Shown: positions 48,324-62,399 of the stretch, piece by piece
Layout of the letters: the number at the start of each line of letters is the position of its first letter
Position numbering within the stretch: position 1 is the first letter of the stretch
DNA from: Rhopalosiphum padi
Taxonomy: Eukaryota; Arthropoda; Insecta; Hemiptera; Aphididae
DNA length: 64,000 bases
Direction of reading: 5' to 3'
NCBI RefSeq assembly: GCF_020882245.1
Contig: NC_083598.1
Coordinates: forward strand, 25,953,858 to 26,017,857
Notes under the pieces: generated by a model
Told to the model about the DNA's origin: nothing
The model's database searches: none
The model's input: only the letters and a program-made list of their open reading frames with translations
Translations under genes and position numbers: made by a program

Positions 48324-51300
48324 GGTGAATGATACCATGATACCCTCTACATCCCTATGGGCTCTGTAATCACATACCTATGTATATTTATAATAATAAT
48401 TTGTTATGGCGTACACTGTAGGTACAATGATCAGCGAGTATCGTGATTAATGATTATCATAAACAAAAGGGCGAATCCGGCAGTGAAAGCGTAAAACGCT
48501 TTCCCCTGACGAATTTAAAGATCCATTGTCGGCATTTTTGGCACAGTAACAAAACGGGATGGATGTATAGAACAAACACCGTCGTGGACTCGTGGCAATA
48601 AGAATATTGTGGAATGGTGACTAAATATCGTAAGAGCCTTCCCACGTGCTGAACATTTTTTTTCGTTGGCTCAGATTAAGACGTCTGCTTAAATTATCAC
48701 GTTTTGTACCATACATATTACTATATTCATTTCTATTATAGTCGGGCAACGCAAACTCGAGCATTTAGCATATTATTTAGATATTTTATTTAATGTTTTT
48801 ATTTTTATATATGTACTGTACATATAGAATTTAGAAGGAATATTATTTTAATACCTCATTAAAATCATAAACGTAATGATGATAGTTATTTGAACGATTT
48901 TAAAGCACATATTATAATACGACAATAATAGAAAAACCAGTGAGAATCAATGAAAAAAAAAATAAAGCCTCAATAATAGTCGCCCAATGTGTATATTTCA
49001 CTATTATTTAAAAATATATCTTTGTTATGATTTACTGACATAATTAGTTTTTATTTATGCGAAAAACATAGATTAACATTTTAAGACTTTTGTGCATATT
49101 TAAGTACAATATTATAGTGAATATAAAATTAAAGAGTTGCTTAAGAAAACTAACAAATCATAGCAAAGGCAATAATACTTTTTAGAAATAACTATAGCAC
49201 TACGCTTAAACTAATTAAATTCGTTTTAATTGAAATTGCAGTTATGTATTCATAAGAGTAACTCTTTACATTTCAGTAGTCTTTGTTTAAATTCAAAATA
49301 TTTTTGTAATCTTAAACCTCATAAATATTATTTTGAGTAGCTCTTATTTAGGAATATTGTTTAATTGAATTCAAAACTATTCCCAAATAAAATGATTTAT
49401 TATGAATTTTTATATAATACTATAATATTGTAATGAAAACTGTAGCAGGTGACTCTACATACATTATTATATCTATAATTTTGCTGTTATTTATACGAAT
49501 ATCTAATTATATGTTTAGCACTATAAATTGTAAGACTTCTTTTATTTAATATTTAACTATTTTTTTTTGTTTTGCTTTGTTTGTTTGTTTGTTTGTTTGT
49601 TTGTTTTTTTTTAATATAATGATATAATGAGCTCTTTTCATTTTTCTTTTTTTTGAATAGATAAATTATTTTAGTAGGTAAGTAAAAAAATGTTGATTTT
49701 TTTAAAGTACATTGTAATAAAATAAGTGTTAAGGACAAGCATTTAACTTCGGTTAATGGTTTCAGGAGATAAAATTATATTTGATTTAATTATTTTTTTT
49801 TTTATAGTATCTGATTTAAAATTTTAATTCTTAATTACGAAAGTTAAATATAATTGAGAGATATTATCTTTTGAAAGTTTTTTCACTCTAAAGGTAGTTT
49901 GATTTTTTTTTTGTTTTTTACAAATATTTAAATTAATATGAAATCCAAATGATATATACTATTACGTAGACATGTTTATATAATTTATCTTAAAAAGGTT
50001 AATAAATTGTATAACATATATAGATTATTGAATTTAATAATACCAACAATACTATTGAATTATTCATTGTTGTGCACTTTGTAATATTTTGGGTTGTGTC
50101 ATAATTTAATAACTAAAAATAAATATAAAATACATAAAGACATATTGCGGCTGAGAGTTGAACGTGCATTTCACTTCGATCACATCGGTTTAGTAGTTGT
50201 GCTGTAATATCATGGAATCTGTAACTTTGAAAGTAATGATAAATTGTTGAACTTGATAAAAGAATCTGAGCGTAGCTTGACGAAGATGTTCTTGTTTAAG
50301 CTTATTGATTTTTTAAAAACTTTTCGATAGTTTATTTTTTAAGTTTCCTGATGCATAGAAAATAATAAAATTTAAAACAATTGTTAGTTTAGAATAATGT
50401 ACAATCGAGTACAATAAAAAATGAATAACTCAATTGAAATTAAAACTAAAGATTTAATAAAAAATAGTATAATGTGAAAAGTTGAATTGTATGTGCTACT
50501 AAGATGTTTTAATTACTCTTCGTCAATATTAAATAATATTTAATATTTTAGTTACTGTTTCAAAATAATTGATAAAAGTTCGTACCGTATTTTTTATTTT
50601 TGGTATTTTATTATTTTGTTTTTTGAAAAGTAAACAATAAAAATGTTATTGGATATATTAAACAATATACCGTTTATAAAGTTTAAGTACTTAGAAAATG
50701 TTTATATTTTTACTGCAAGTCGTCAGAAGTATATATATATGTATATTGTGAGTATGATAATAATTGGATTAATTCGTATTTTTATTTTTTACGGTTACGA
50801 GCATTTCGAACGTGTATCTTTAATTGAGATAAGGAGAAACTAAAAATAATATTTAATTGTATGGTGAATAATACATTAATGATAAAAAAAAAAATGTATT
50901 TAAATTTGCGTTCTATTTAGATCCAACTAGTAAGTTCTAAATTAATCGGTACTAAAAATAATGATGCGTACATATAAAAATAGCAGTATGAAAAAAACGA
51001 TCACATCACAGCTATAATGTTGACTGTGTTACTCAGACATAAAATTATGCTGTTGATCAGAGTGAATGGTGCAACGCAAGGGTGGTGTTGAGACAGTATG
51101 ATAATAATATTATTGAGAATATTATCCCACGGATTAGTGATTTTGATCTTATTTTATGTATATGTGTATAAATATTTATTGTTCGGTAAAAAAGAAAACC
51201 ATTTATAAACCATGTCATTAAATTCTATCATTAAAACGATTCTTTTATCTTAATTCTTACAGTGTCTGGTTTAATTTAACAATAATATTTATAGTATACA

Positions 51301-54300
51301 TACAAAATTTAAAATGTGGTTTGAACAATAAATAAATAAACAATGCCAATAAATAATATTTATAAAAAAAGTTCTTTCATGGCAGTTATGACGAATTCGT
51401 ATAATACAAATTAGTATAATTATTAATGTGCAATTTAAATCATATAATCGTATTTCATATAATCGAGTGCTAATTTATCTCATTTGTAGTTTTCAAACGT
51501 AAATAGGTACCTAGTTAATTATCACAAGAACAGAAATAGCGTGTCGAATTTAACAACGTATAATTGTAAAAATTCTGACAAGTAACTCCTTCAACTTAAC
51601 TTTGCACTTATTAAGAAGTTTTGTGTAAGCTTATAAATGCGTTATTTGATTCATATATAGTAGGCGTTTGTCGTTTGTGTTATTTAATTTATATAATCTG
51701 GATCCAATTTCAAATGTTAAAAAATGTAAATTAAAAGTGTATATATACCTACGAGTACAATATAATATTTGATGTTAAGTTTAATTTAACGTTTATACAG
51801 CGCATTTCTTAGCTTCTGGATTTTTTTTATTATTTTTTTTTTTGAAACAATTTCAACTGTGTAATGTATTTTACGCAGTTAATAAGTGGCAATATGATAC
51901 TTACAAAACACATGGATTTCTGAATTGTATAGTTTTAGTGTTTTAACTTTAAATTCACTTAATAAATAATAAATATTGATTGAATTATGAGTATATTATA
52001 AATTAATAGGCAAGTAAATAATACTTACAGCGAGGTTTATAGGCAATGTTGCTACACTGGTTATTTATTGATATTACAATAATTTAGTAAATAATTTGAA
52101 CTAATCATAACATTGTTATTTCTAAATAATTATAAAAGATTGGCAACAAAGTATTGATAATTATTAGAGTTTGTATAAAATCAAGTGTCTATTTATATAT
52201 ATACATAACTATTACGTAAGATATAATAAAGTCATAGAGAAATAGAGCATTATGTGATTTTTTAACATTATAATACAATTTTGAATAAATATTTCTAAAT
52301 TATAAATTATTACTATTTAATAATGTAATCATTTTATTTTAAGAAATATTTGTTATGAACCACAACATATATTATTAATAATAATAATACTTGTATTTAT
52401 ATAAATTTCTCTGTTAGTATGTATTTTACAATTAATAAAGTAAATAGATTATTTCATTATAAGATATACTTAAAATCAAAACTATATACTGCCGTTTAAT
52501 TGTTTTTGATATTAACTGGAACAGGTGGACTGATTAATCTAAGTTTGATCAAAACTTATTTTTAACGTTTAAAGTATAATAATAAAGCTAATTTAATTAA
52601 TTCTGTCTTGAAGCGAGTTTGATAAGATTAAATGTAATTTATTGATTATTTACATTTTTCTAGTATTATGAAACTATTTTTAATATTAACATAACTGAAT
52701 CACCTGAATTTGTCTCTTATTTACCTCTATTAAATATTTAATTTAATCACGACGCATATCAAAATAAGTTGAGTATACTTTGATTAAAGGGTTGTTATAA
52801 ACTCATTTTCTTAACCGAAAAAATCATTTTACCTAGACACACACCTTAGGTAAATATTAGCAAAATATTATATTAGCTTAACAATCTCAATGTAATCTTC
52901 TGTGTAAAATATTTCTTTGGTTTTCTATATAATTTCATAATTATTAATATTTATATTAATTCCTATAAAATGTATAATTTATAATTATTCTATCAATGAA
53001 TTACTAATAAAATGTATAATTTATATTTTTATTAAATTTTATTCGGATAAAAAAGAGCTTAATACGTTTAAGCATATTGTCAAAAATGTCATGGAAATTT
53101 TAAACACATTTGGACGCAATTTAAAAATAAATATCATTGTAAGAAAAACAACAAATAAATTAAGAAAGATACTGTAGACAGATTAAAGTTTTTACAAAAA
53201 TGTTCGGAAAACGATCAAATTAGTAATATAAATTAACTTATATTAATTAGAATAATAACGCTTTGTGGCAAAATTAAATAATAATATACAAATAAATAGA
53301 AAATATTGCCTATTATTTTAACTCACAAGTAGAAATAATAGTTGTTTACTGGAAAGTAGTTAAAAAAGTGGATCTGCGTATGATCGCAAATAATATTATA
53401 GTATCGAATATAAAATGTTAACATAATACTATTATTGCTTTTGATGTCACCCGTCAGAAAAACAAATCAAAATTGCTTTGAGTTTATTGTTAATACAATA
53501 AAAATATTATCTCTAAAACTTCAACACAATACGTGTCATAGGTATTAAAGTTAAATAATAAGTTTATTTATTTTTACTCATTTAACTATGTTTATGATTT
53601 ACAATGGTGATGGTAGTATAAATGTTTAATATTCATCTTCAATAGAACGTTTGTACTTAATTGACTATGTTAAGTATATTTTTCATTTGGTTAAATATAT
53701 AGCATTATATTAATCACATTTAAGTATTACAGTATCGTTAACTGCTCCCGTACAAATCGAATTGTGAATAATAAAATCAATAAAAAAAATAAAAATTATT
53801 TAATCATAAAAATGATAAAAATAATAAAAGTATCTATAAATTACATAAGTAACTTCTCAATGTGCGATAATTTATAATTGGACTATTAAATATTTTTCAT
53901 TTGAAAACTTTTGGAGCAATTTTTGAATAAAAATCTATTACTTACTACCTATTTTAAGTTTTAAAATCCATCATTAGATTAAACACGACGTTTGTAAAGG
54001 GATTAGAAAATAATTCTGACGTATTTTGTGGTATACTCGCATTGCATGATGTTTTATTAAGCTTGTTATAAAGGTATTTTTGAGTTTTTGCCAAGCCAAA
54101 AGCTTCTGTTTAAATCCAATTCATCACATTTACTATTTGTTAAAAATCGTTTAGACTTTGGCTGTCAAAATTTATTTTTAAAATGTATTCAATACAACAT
54201 TTACGCACTAAATAAGCTATTGTCAATTGATTTTTTTGAGATGTCGATTGCAACAGATGTTCTAATATTTTTAAAATAAAAAATGATATTATATTAAATT

Positions 54301-55797
54301 ATGGTATATATATTATAAATAAATATAGAAAAATACACTTAGTTTTTGATTGGAAAGTTATAGTATAAAACCCTAACTAATTATATATTTTATATTTTCA
54401 AAACTATTCGGTGAAGTACTTCGATTTGGAGGCCTATTTATTATTTATCATGATTTATTATACACACGATTTTTCGGTTTTAGATTTTTGATATTATATC
54501 TTTAAGTTTATTAATTGAACTAATACAATAAATGTGTAACTTTACAAATAGTTGTCTCAATTTTTAAATTATAACTTATTGTAGCAATTTATTTGTAACA
54601 ATTTATTGGGTCTATGTAATTAATTACTGGTTATTAGTTGCGGATTACATTATTTTATCATTTAAATTGCATTTATTAATTATACTATATTTTTATAACT
54701 TGTAAGAATATTTAAAAAGCTTAGTAAATCATAAAGTTGATTTTAGGAAGAAGTCAAATTGAATTATGATTTGTGTTCAACATTCTTATTGCATTACTAA
54801 ATTGATAAATATTGCGTGTAAAAAGTAATATAATATTAATAAACTGAAATATTTTGTTATAGGTATGTTAAAAAAAAAAGAACTAAAACAAATTGTTGAC
54901 TTATATAATATATAAAAGAATGCCCTTAATAATTGCAAAAATTTATCATAATAACTGTAATTTATTATTATTTAATTAATTAGGTATATTATACGTACAT
55001 AAATTTATTCTTGATAATTAATATTAAAAAAAATAATATTTTGTTTTAAATTATAATATTGCTGTAATTTTTTACTGCATCCTATAAATTATTATTTTGG
55101 ACTTGAGCCCATTATTACAAAAAAAAATTCTGATATAATAATAAAGTAATAACTAATAAGCTATATTCAACATAAAAACAATGTAACTTGGGATATTAAA
55201 ATAAAACATATATTTTTTATTATTCATTATCTTGGTAAATCCATATGCATAATATTTCATAATATTAAGTACTCAGAAAATCAGTACATATATATATAGG
55301 TAATACGTACAACTTTTAGAGTAAAAAGTGCTAGAGTTGGGTTGACCACGAGGTGTCGGTTTTATAACTGAAATAAATAAATAATAAATCATTGCGTTCG
55401 ATAAATAACTCTGATATGTTCTGACTACTGAATGTTTTTGTATAAGTGCGTCTGGTAAAATGTTGGTTTAGATTTTGAATATTAAAAATCTTAATGTTCA
55501 CTCTGCATCAGAAGAACCCACAATTTTGACAAAAACGATTAAGAGTACCTATACCTAGTAATTTTATTCAATTTTTACGACTGTTACTATAGTCTCGCAC
55601 TTATACAACAGTATCTTTACGGCGCCTCGTAAAACACTGACACATAAAACTATAAGCATTATTATTATTATGATCCGTTGTGCCGTGCATGTAGTTTTAG
55701 CACATCGACGTTATACAGACGAGTATAAAGTGTTCGAGAAAGGTTATCAGTACAAAATGACCTAGGGACGTATAATAAAAAAAAAACATAACAAAAA
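48321..55797. other. Gene-free AT-rich stretch
   Basis: No recognisable exon was found. The open frames at 49553-49738 and 50643-50843 follow simple sequence or AT-rich composition. Confidence 0.5.
49576..49606. repeat. TTTG tetranucleotide repeat
   Basis: About seven TTTG units in tandem, followed by a T-run; it accounts for the repetitive open frame on the opposite strand. Confidence 0.92.
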
Positions 55798-55830
55798 TTG
55801 GCATTATTTCCTTTTTATAATAATATGTTT

Positions 55831-56046
55831 CTATCAGCTTTCAGAGTACCAGTGGTCGTTACATTTTGTAAACGCATATATGAAGATAATTTACTTAAAG
55901 ATATCGAATGGCTCGCTCGGCGTTTCAGAGGTCAGCGAATGGTGGACAATATGGAAATTCTTCACAATCATTATCGGGCTTATGGCACTAATAAATATAA
56001 TATTAAGAATACGCGCGCTTATATATTACGTGCCATCAAAAGTTGA
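55831..56046 (+). other. Candidate terminal exon or gene remnant, plus strand
   Basis: A pyrimidine-rich tract ending TTTCTATCAG at about 55838 precedes an open frame that reads FRVPVVVTFCKRIYEDNLLK, then DIEWLARRFRGQRMVDNMEI, and ends TRAYILRAIKS with TGA at 56044-56046. Codons such as GAATGGCTCGCTCGGCG are unusual for the surrounding DNA and the protein is balanced rather than AT-driven. No initiating ATG is present after the tract, so it would be a 3' exon or a piece of a decayed gene or transposon. No family was recognised and no partner exon upstream was identified. Confidence 0.25.
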
Positions 56047-58049
56047 TTGTTGATTGCTATTAAAATAATTCAAATTTTGTAGACTGCATAAAATTATATA
56101 AATTTATACGGAAAATATTTCTGCACGCGAGAATTAAAATATTTACAAACGAAATACTCTCACCTAGACAGCGTATTAACGTTCGTACATGCATAGAGAT
56201 CATACAGTATACCAATAACCATATATTCACACGCGTAAAAATATTGTTTCGTACTGACGACGTGTCTTTCGGGTTACCAAATAGGTAAACGTGAAACGTG
56301 AGTTATATTATATTATATTCGCATTACACGATACGGGCGCCTCTATATACGGATGTACAACGGTCATACGAGGTACGGTTTTAACGACTTTTCATAATTC
56401 AAACACGTACGGCGTATCTCGTTTTCAGGAAAACTTGGAGAATCTAAATCTAAAACGTCACTGAAGTATTAAATGACCCTTTATACTGTTTAACTCCCGA
56501 GGTTAGAGTTTGAGTTTTACGTCCGACACGAAAGCTTTTAACATTAATAAACCGTACGTACGCGAGACTTCAAGGCAGCAAACGATGCAGCAGTGCCGTT
56601 TAATCGACCGCGGTACCCACGGCCCACCTAAAGAAAGTTGGGAAAACCGGAGAACCTGCAGCTGTCACACACGTCGCTGCGGTGGAGATAAATAGAAGAA
56701 ATACGATGGATAAACGTTCGAAACTAAATAAACGCAACCGGCGGCACTTTATACTACAGCAGTGCAACACTGTATTATGCATGACTGCTAAGGTGTAGTT
56801 TAATAATTATATTGTTTGGATAACATTATCGATATATATATATGCATATGATATGTGTATTTTGTATACTACCTCCATAAATTGAATTACTTCATATTTC
56901 TGTTTTAATTTACTCTTGAACAATAATTTAAATTTGTAAAAAAACTGCATTTTTACAACTTTTTTACAGTTATATAACTAAATACTAATCAAACGAACGT
57001 TTAAAATGGTAAATAATACAGTGTTATACTATTATTATACCGCGATGACCAGTGAACACCTAATAATATAATATAGATTATACATTTATAATTGATATAA
57101 CATTGTATTAAACTATTTTGAAATTTTCATTTTTTTTTTTTATTAGATACCTAAAACTTATGCTGTATTAAAGTATCTTATTTCTATACATATATATTTT
57201 TTTTTTTCAAAAAAATGAAACACTTAAAATTTAATTATTTTATATAGTTATCGTATTGTTTTATTACTTACGGTACAAAGCATAATGTAAAAGTATAAAG
57301 TATGTAAATTAGTCGACAAAATCATATTTTTTTATATTTAGTTAAAACTTTACTGAAATTTAAAGAGTTTATGATTAATAAGTTATAATAACTTTTAACG
57401 CAGAATATTTTTGAATTCCATCTCAAATATTAGCTTGGTCTTTATCAAATATTTTTGGCTAGTTTACAAAATGATTAAGTGTCTACATACTTTATAAAAA
57501 GTGTTATATACAATTTTAAACTATATGATACATTATACATACATTCTGATAGTGTATAGGTAGTAGAATTATATTATCTACGCCATAATTATTTTTTATG
57601 GTCTCACTAGTACACATTTTCTTTGTGAAGTTAGTGTTAATTTATACAATAAAAGTCAATTAACGGAAAATATTAAAAGTAGATAAATGGAAATTTGTTT
57701 ACGGAAAATAACATTAAAATATTTTAATGAGGAAAATGAAAGCCAAATTTAGTTAGAAAAATAAATTATTGAAACAAAGTTCTATTAAAACTGTTTAGTG
57801 TTCTGCAGCTAATATATTTTTGTATGTGTATTAAGCAATAAAAGGTGCATACTCTGAGTGATATTTAATTCCACTAAATTAATTAAACAAAAAACGTGAG
57901 AAGAGTTTTATAGCGTTTGATAGTGAACTGTAATTAATTAATACCAAAATATAAAAAAAAAAATATTAAACGTTGGCAAACTGTCGTTAGAACACACGTG
58001 GTTTTTGACTATTTAATATAAACTATAAAGACATTAATGTAACGAAAAT
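56047..58049. other. Stretch with a CpG-rich patch and no clear gene
   Basis: Between about 56120 and 56780 the sequence has many CG words (ACGCGAG, CGTACGCGAG, CGACGTG) in AT-rich surroundings. It could be a promoter or an old mobile element. The minus-strand frame at 56600-56782 has a hydrophobic run (SIVFLLFISTAATCVTAAG) but nothing supports it as a gene. The rest is AT-rich and empty. Confidence 0.4.
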
Positions 58050-58298
58050 ATGACACGGTTAGGTGGTCTGATAGATGATTATAAACACTGTGGGTGTCCT
58101 TCGTCACTTGTCAACAAAGAGGTTTGTAATGTGTGTCGACTTATTGAAATGAAAGAAAAAAATGAATATAGGTCGAGTGTTCCATCGATATCGATTAGCC
58201 ATTTGATTTTTATACATTATTTTATTCTATTATTATTTATTACTGCTATTACCTACTATATAATTTATATATTACACATTTATAAATATACTAAGTGA
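58050..58298 (+). CDS. Weak candidate small ORF: Cys-containing head and C-terminal membrane helix
   Basis: The frame of 82 codons starts at ATG 58050 with A at -3. The N-terminal half has four cysteines (HCGCPSS, VCNVC) and a charged stretch, EMKEKNEY. The C-terminal third is a long hydrophobic helix (LIFIHYFILLLFITAITYY) followed by KYTK, as in a tail-anchored protein. No family is recognised, no promoter is evident, and AT-rich sequence readily encodes Phe/Ile/Leu/Tyr runs, so this may be chance. It is listed because the first half is not explained by composition. Confidence 0.18.
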   Translation: MTRLGGLIDDYKHCGCPSSLVNKEVCNVCRLIEMKEKNEYRSSVPSISISHLIFIHYFILLLFITAITYYIIYILHIYKYTK

Positions 58299-60454
58299 TT
58301 CATTTATCGAACAACAACCATCATTTCTAAATCTATTAATGGTTTTGGAAATATTTTTTTTTTACATAATTTTTAGTTGAAATTAAAACATCATTCTTTA
58401 AAAAAAAATATCATATTTTTTTATAATCTGTTAAGTATTTTATTTTCTTGGATGAAAATAACCATTTATATATTCTGAAATAGAATATTATTCGCAATAT
58501 TTCGATACATAACAATTAAAATCGGTTTTTGAGTTATAAGTATTTACAATTTAGTTAAGTGGATCAATATTTTGCAGAATATTTTCGTCCTTTCCACTCA
58601 GCTCATCTAAATATTAAATAAGTACTCATAACTCATTAACTATTCGTCCAAATTCGATTTCTGTGTATTGAAAAATTCCAAAACATATTCTGATTTAGAA
58701 TATGAAATCAAAAATGTATGGTGTCATTCAAAAAAGCAAAAACTTAAAAAATTATCACGATAAAAAATAATAAAATATATTATTTTTTTCCGAACGTTGT
58801 TTTATTCTGACAGGAAATTATGTAAAACATATTTTTAATAATATCGATAAATTTTGAAATAATAAGTGTTGGTTGATAAAATCACCGTATTTTTTACAAT
58901 GATTATTACGGGTGGTAGGAGGTTACTGAGAAAGAGTCTAATAATGGTTTCATCGACCACAATAATGAGAGAGACATTAAAGTTGATGGAAAAGAATGGA
59001 TTTTTTTGTGGAGGAACAGCAGACCATACATAAAATAAAATATTTTTGTTGATATTAAAGCTGATGTAATATCAGATTACAACCAAAAAAAAGATTATTA
59101 AAATTTGTTTTGTGTTCAAGATGTTAAGACCTATATTATAGAAAAATATTTTAAATTTGAAAAATATTATAAGTACTTTATTATGTCACGTATAATGCAT
59201 CATAAATTAATTTTGTGTTTACCAAAGTGTTTATAATGTTTAAAAAATACAATATTATCTCAAAAGTAAATTCAATATGTAAAAATTAAATTTTTAATTG
59301 ATATTTAATTGGTAAATAATGAAAAAAAATGTTTATTTATGCATATCTAATAATATGTATATATATATAAAATAATTGTGATTTAATAATGACGTAAATC
59401 ATATTATCTGAGAGATGAGACGAAAATATGGTACTTAGTAGATAATTAAAAATAGGCTTAAACTTTTTTTATTAACACAAAAATAAGTTTATGTCATAAT
59501 ACTATAATAGTATTTAAAAATACAGAGAAGGTTTACAGGAAAACTTTGAAAGTTCACAAATGAATGAAAAGATTTTTGATGCCTTTTAAATAAACATATT
59601 TGAACTCAATTCATAATTGAATTCAATAAATGTTTTGTTGTTAGTATGAAAATACAACTTTTTTAATTAGTAAAAAAAGGGTTTAAACAGAAAATCTCTT
59701 TTAACAATTTTGGTTGATCTCAGGAGCTTAAACTTGTGAATAGTTTTATTTTATTTTCAGAATGATATGATGTTTTAGTGGAATGAATTAAATTAAATGA
59801 GTCAACATTTATTTCATCACGCAATTATTTATTTTATAATATTAATGTTTTAAAATTATTCATTTAATTGTTAAATAGTTGTATATTACATATTTACAAT
59901 AAACTAAAAAACCGGTAAATTTATTGTAAAGCACATGTACATTTCACAAATAGCATATTATAAAAGGACAAAGGCTATGGATTTACTTGTATACTAGAAA
60001 ATTAAAAAATTTAAACTACATACTATTTTGTTGTTTTACTTTCATCGTAACAACAAGTGCTAGTTTTTTTCACTACCCAGACTCCAGAGTTGATTCATTT
60101 ATACAGTTTGAAGATCAGTTGTCAAGACCAAATTAGTTCCCACGAAGTAGTTTGTACATAAGTTTTATGCTGAATTGCATGTAAATGATTAAAAAAATAT
60201 ATCAAAGAAGGCACTTTGCTTTATAAGTAAGTTGAGAAGTTCACTGTAATAAGTATGTTACATTTAAATCTAACGACAAAACATTTTATATTCTATACTA
60301 AAAATTATTTTAATCGGAGACTGTGTATCAGCTTCTATTTTAAGGATATTTTAAAATGTTTTTATATTATTATATGATTTATGCATTTTTCAATTAGTAA
60401 TACCGAGTATGGTATGATTAACTAATTTTTGCCCAAATCATCGCATAATATACT
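58299..60454. other. Gene-free AT-rich stretch
   Basis: Nothing recognised on either strand. Confidence 0.5.
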
Positions 60455-60533
60455 ACATAGTGGGTCACGAAAATAGGGCCAAAAATAAATTATATCTATC
60501 TATTTCTATCTATTCCCGTGATCCACTCTATGT
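60455..60533. repeat. Short inverted repeat with a TCTA-rich loop
   Basis: ACATAGTGGGTCACGAAAATAG at 60455-60476 pairs with the complement of the sequence ending at 60533, which reads ACATAGAGTGGATCACGGG on the other strand, with a few mismatches. The pairing weakly extends outward (CATAATA...TATTATG). The loop is rich in TATCTATCTAT. It looks like a tiny MITE or a hairpin remnant. Confidence 0.5.
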
Positions 60534-62348
60534 ATTATGTAATCATAATTAAAAATTATTGTGTTATTTTATACATTAATTAATATTTAAATGATTTTTG
60601 ATTTCGATGTTTTGTGTGTGAACTTAAATTTGTTTTAATCATTGTTATTTATATATTTGATAAAAGATTCATCCGTTATAAACTTTTGGAATTCGTATAA
60701 TAATTGTAGTTTATATGAAATATCCATTACAATTATTAACACCATGAATACAATTATAAAAAGTTTTTTTTAGAATATTCATATTAAATTTATAAATCAA
60801 TATCAACATATTATATAACATAAGGGTGGTTTATAGTAAATATAATAAAATAAAATGCATGCTATATTTAAGTGTACCTATTGTTGAGAATTTCGATGTG
60901 GGTATGTAATGTATTATGTTTTATTGTATATTTATTGTATATGGTATAAATATATGTTGAATGATGAAATTAATAATGATATTGCATTAACAAGTATGGC
61001 TTGAGAGGTTGTTATTAGAGCGAGTCTGATTTATTATTTTCTTTAAGTTTGTGTGTAAATACAGTTACGTACTATTTTCATGTTATGACTTTGGGTGTTT
61101 GAGTGTTCATATATATGACATATGTTCAAATGTATGTTATAAATAAAATGTTTATATATAATTTATTACCAAATACTATAACTGATAAAAACTATACTCA
61201 CCAGTTGTATTATACTTATAATTTTATTATATAAGTATTAGGTATCTATGCATAAAATGTATTTTAAAACTATTAGCGGCTACGACAAAACGGCAAAGTA
61301 GGTGGCAGAGAGCATTTTGTACAATGCCATAAAAAAAAAAATGTTTTTATTTTCTTGCCAAAGATTGACTAGTCTTTATTTGTGTTATGCAATAAAATAT
61401 TTTTGTCATATTGGCCTTTTGACCTTATCAGCTAAAACACTTTCGGACACTTAACTTTTAGCTGTTTAAATTCGTTCGAATGTCTGTTTACCAAATACAT
61501 TTTCTGAAATGTGATATTATCGAAAAAATAATAATAATAGTAATAAAAAAATACAAATATAGAAAATATAGGTCAATGACCATTGTTTTATTCACTAAAA
61601 ATTGAATTTTCATAGAAATCATACGTGTATAATTTTATATTTAAATTTAAAATATTGATGTTAATAGCATACGTCTGGAAGATCCATTTTAAATTGTATA
61701 ATTTATGCTAGTTAGTGAAATAAAAAAATAAATTAGGTAATCGATCTCTGTCATCGAGTTTTAAACAGTGTAAAGCGTTACAATGTTGCACAAACGAAAC
61801 ACATTTTAAAATACATTTTTTGAATTTTAAAAAATAAATGTTATTTTTAGACATTTTTAAACAGGAATATAATTCTTTTTTCACTTTAATTTAATGGCAC
61901 AATGTATTTACACTTAACACATTTATAGCGATACTCACCATTTAATATTAATTGTTTAAAAAAAAACAGCGTCATACAATAAATAAAAAATATTACTATT
62001 TTTATTATAATATTGTATTGCTTTGATGACGAATACTTTTCGTATAACGGTCATACAGAACGTCTAAACTTGACCAAGACTGAATAAGTTGTCTGGGCAA
62101 TGTTTTTCCATGCCTTTCGTGATCTCGCAAATAATGGAGAAAATTATATATATTTCAATTCCCAACGTTTTAGGTATTTAAAATCAATCATAATGGCTTG
62201 CATAAATATCGTGGAGGATGATTTGTTATCATCTACAGCACGGAGGTGGTGCGGCAGTCGAACAATAACAAACGTGAATGGTATTTAAGCCATACAATGT
62301 CCTATACAAGCGGACAAATTTAGTTGCACTAGTGGATAAGCACCCATA
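60534..62348. other. Gene-free stretch
   Basis: AT-rich. The plus-strand frame at 62100-62288 has no recognisable features. Confidence 0.45.
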
Positions 62349-62399
62349 ATGCAAATGAGACGGATGTTGATAATCAGCGGACAGGACACCTGGGAAGTG
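62349..62399 (+). other. Possible first coding exon of a plus-strand gene
   Basis: ATGCAAATGAGACGG opens a frame MQMRRMLIISGQDTWEV that ends at a strong donor, GAAGTG|GTGAGT, in phase 0. The surrounding 62200-62400 patch is less AT-rich than its neighbours, as leaders often are here. No second exon was found before the window ends, so this remains a guess. Confidence 0.18.

Noticed and set aside
56600..56782. Minus-strand frame with a signal-peptide-like hydrophobic run
   Set aside because: No splice donor with good context and an equally open plus-strand frame; not enough for a gene call.
62100..62288. Plus-strand 62-codon frame
   Set aside because: No recognisable features or supporting signals beyond an ATG.
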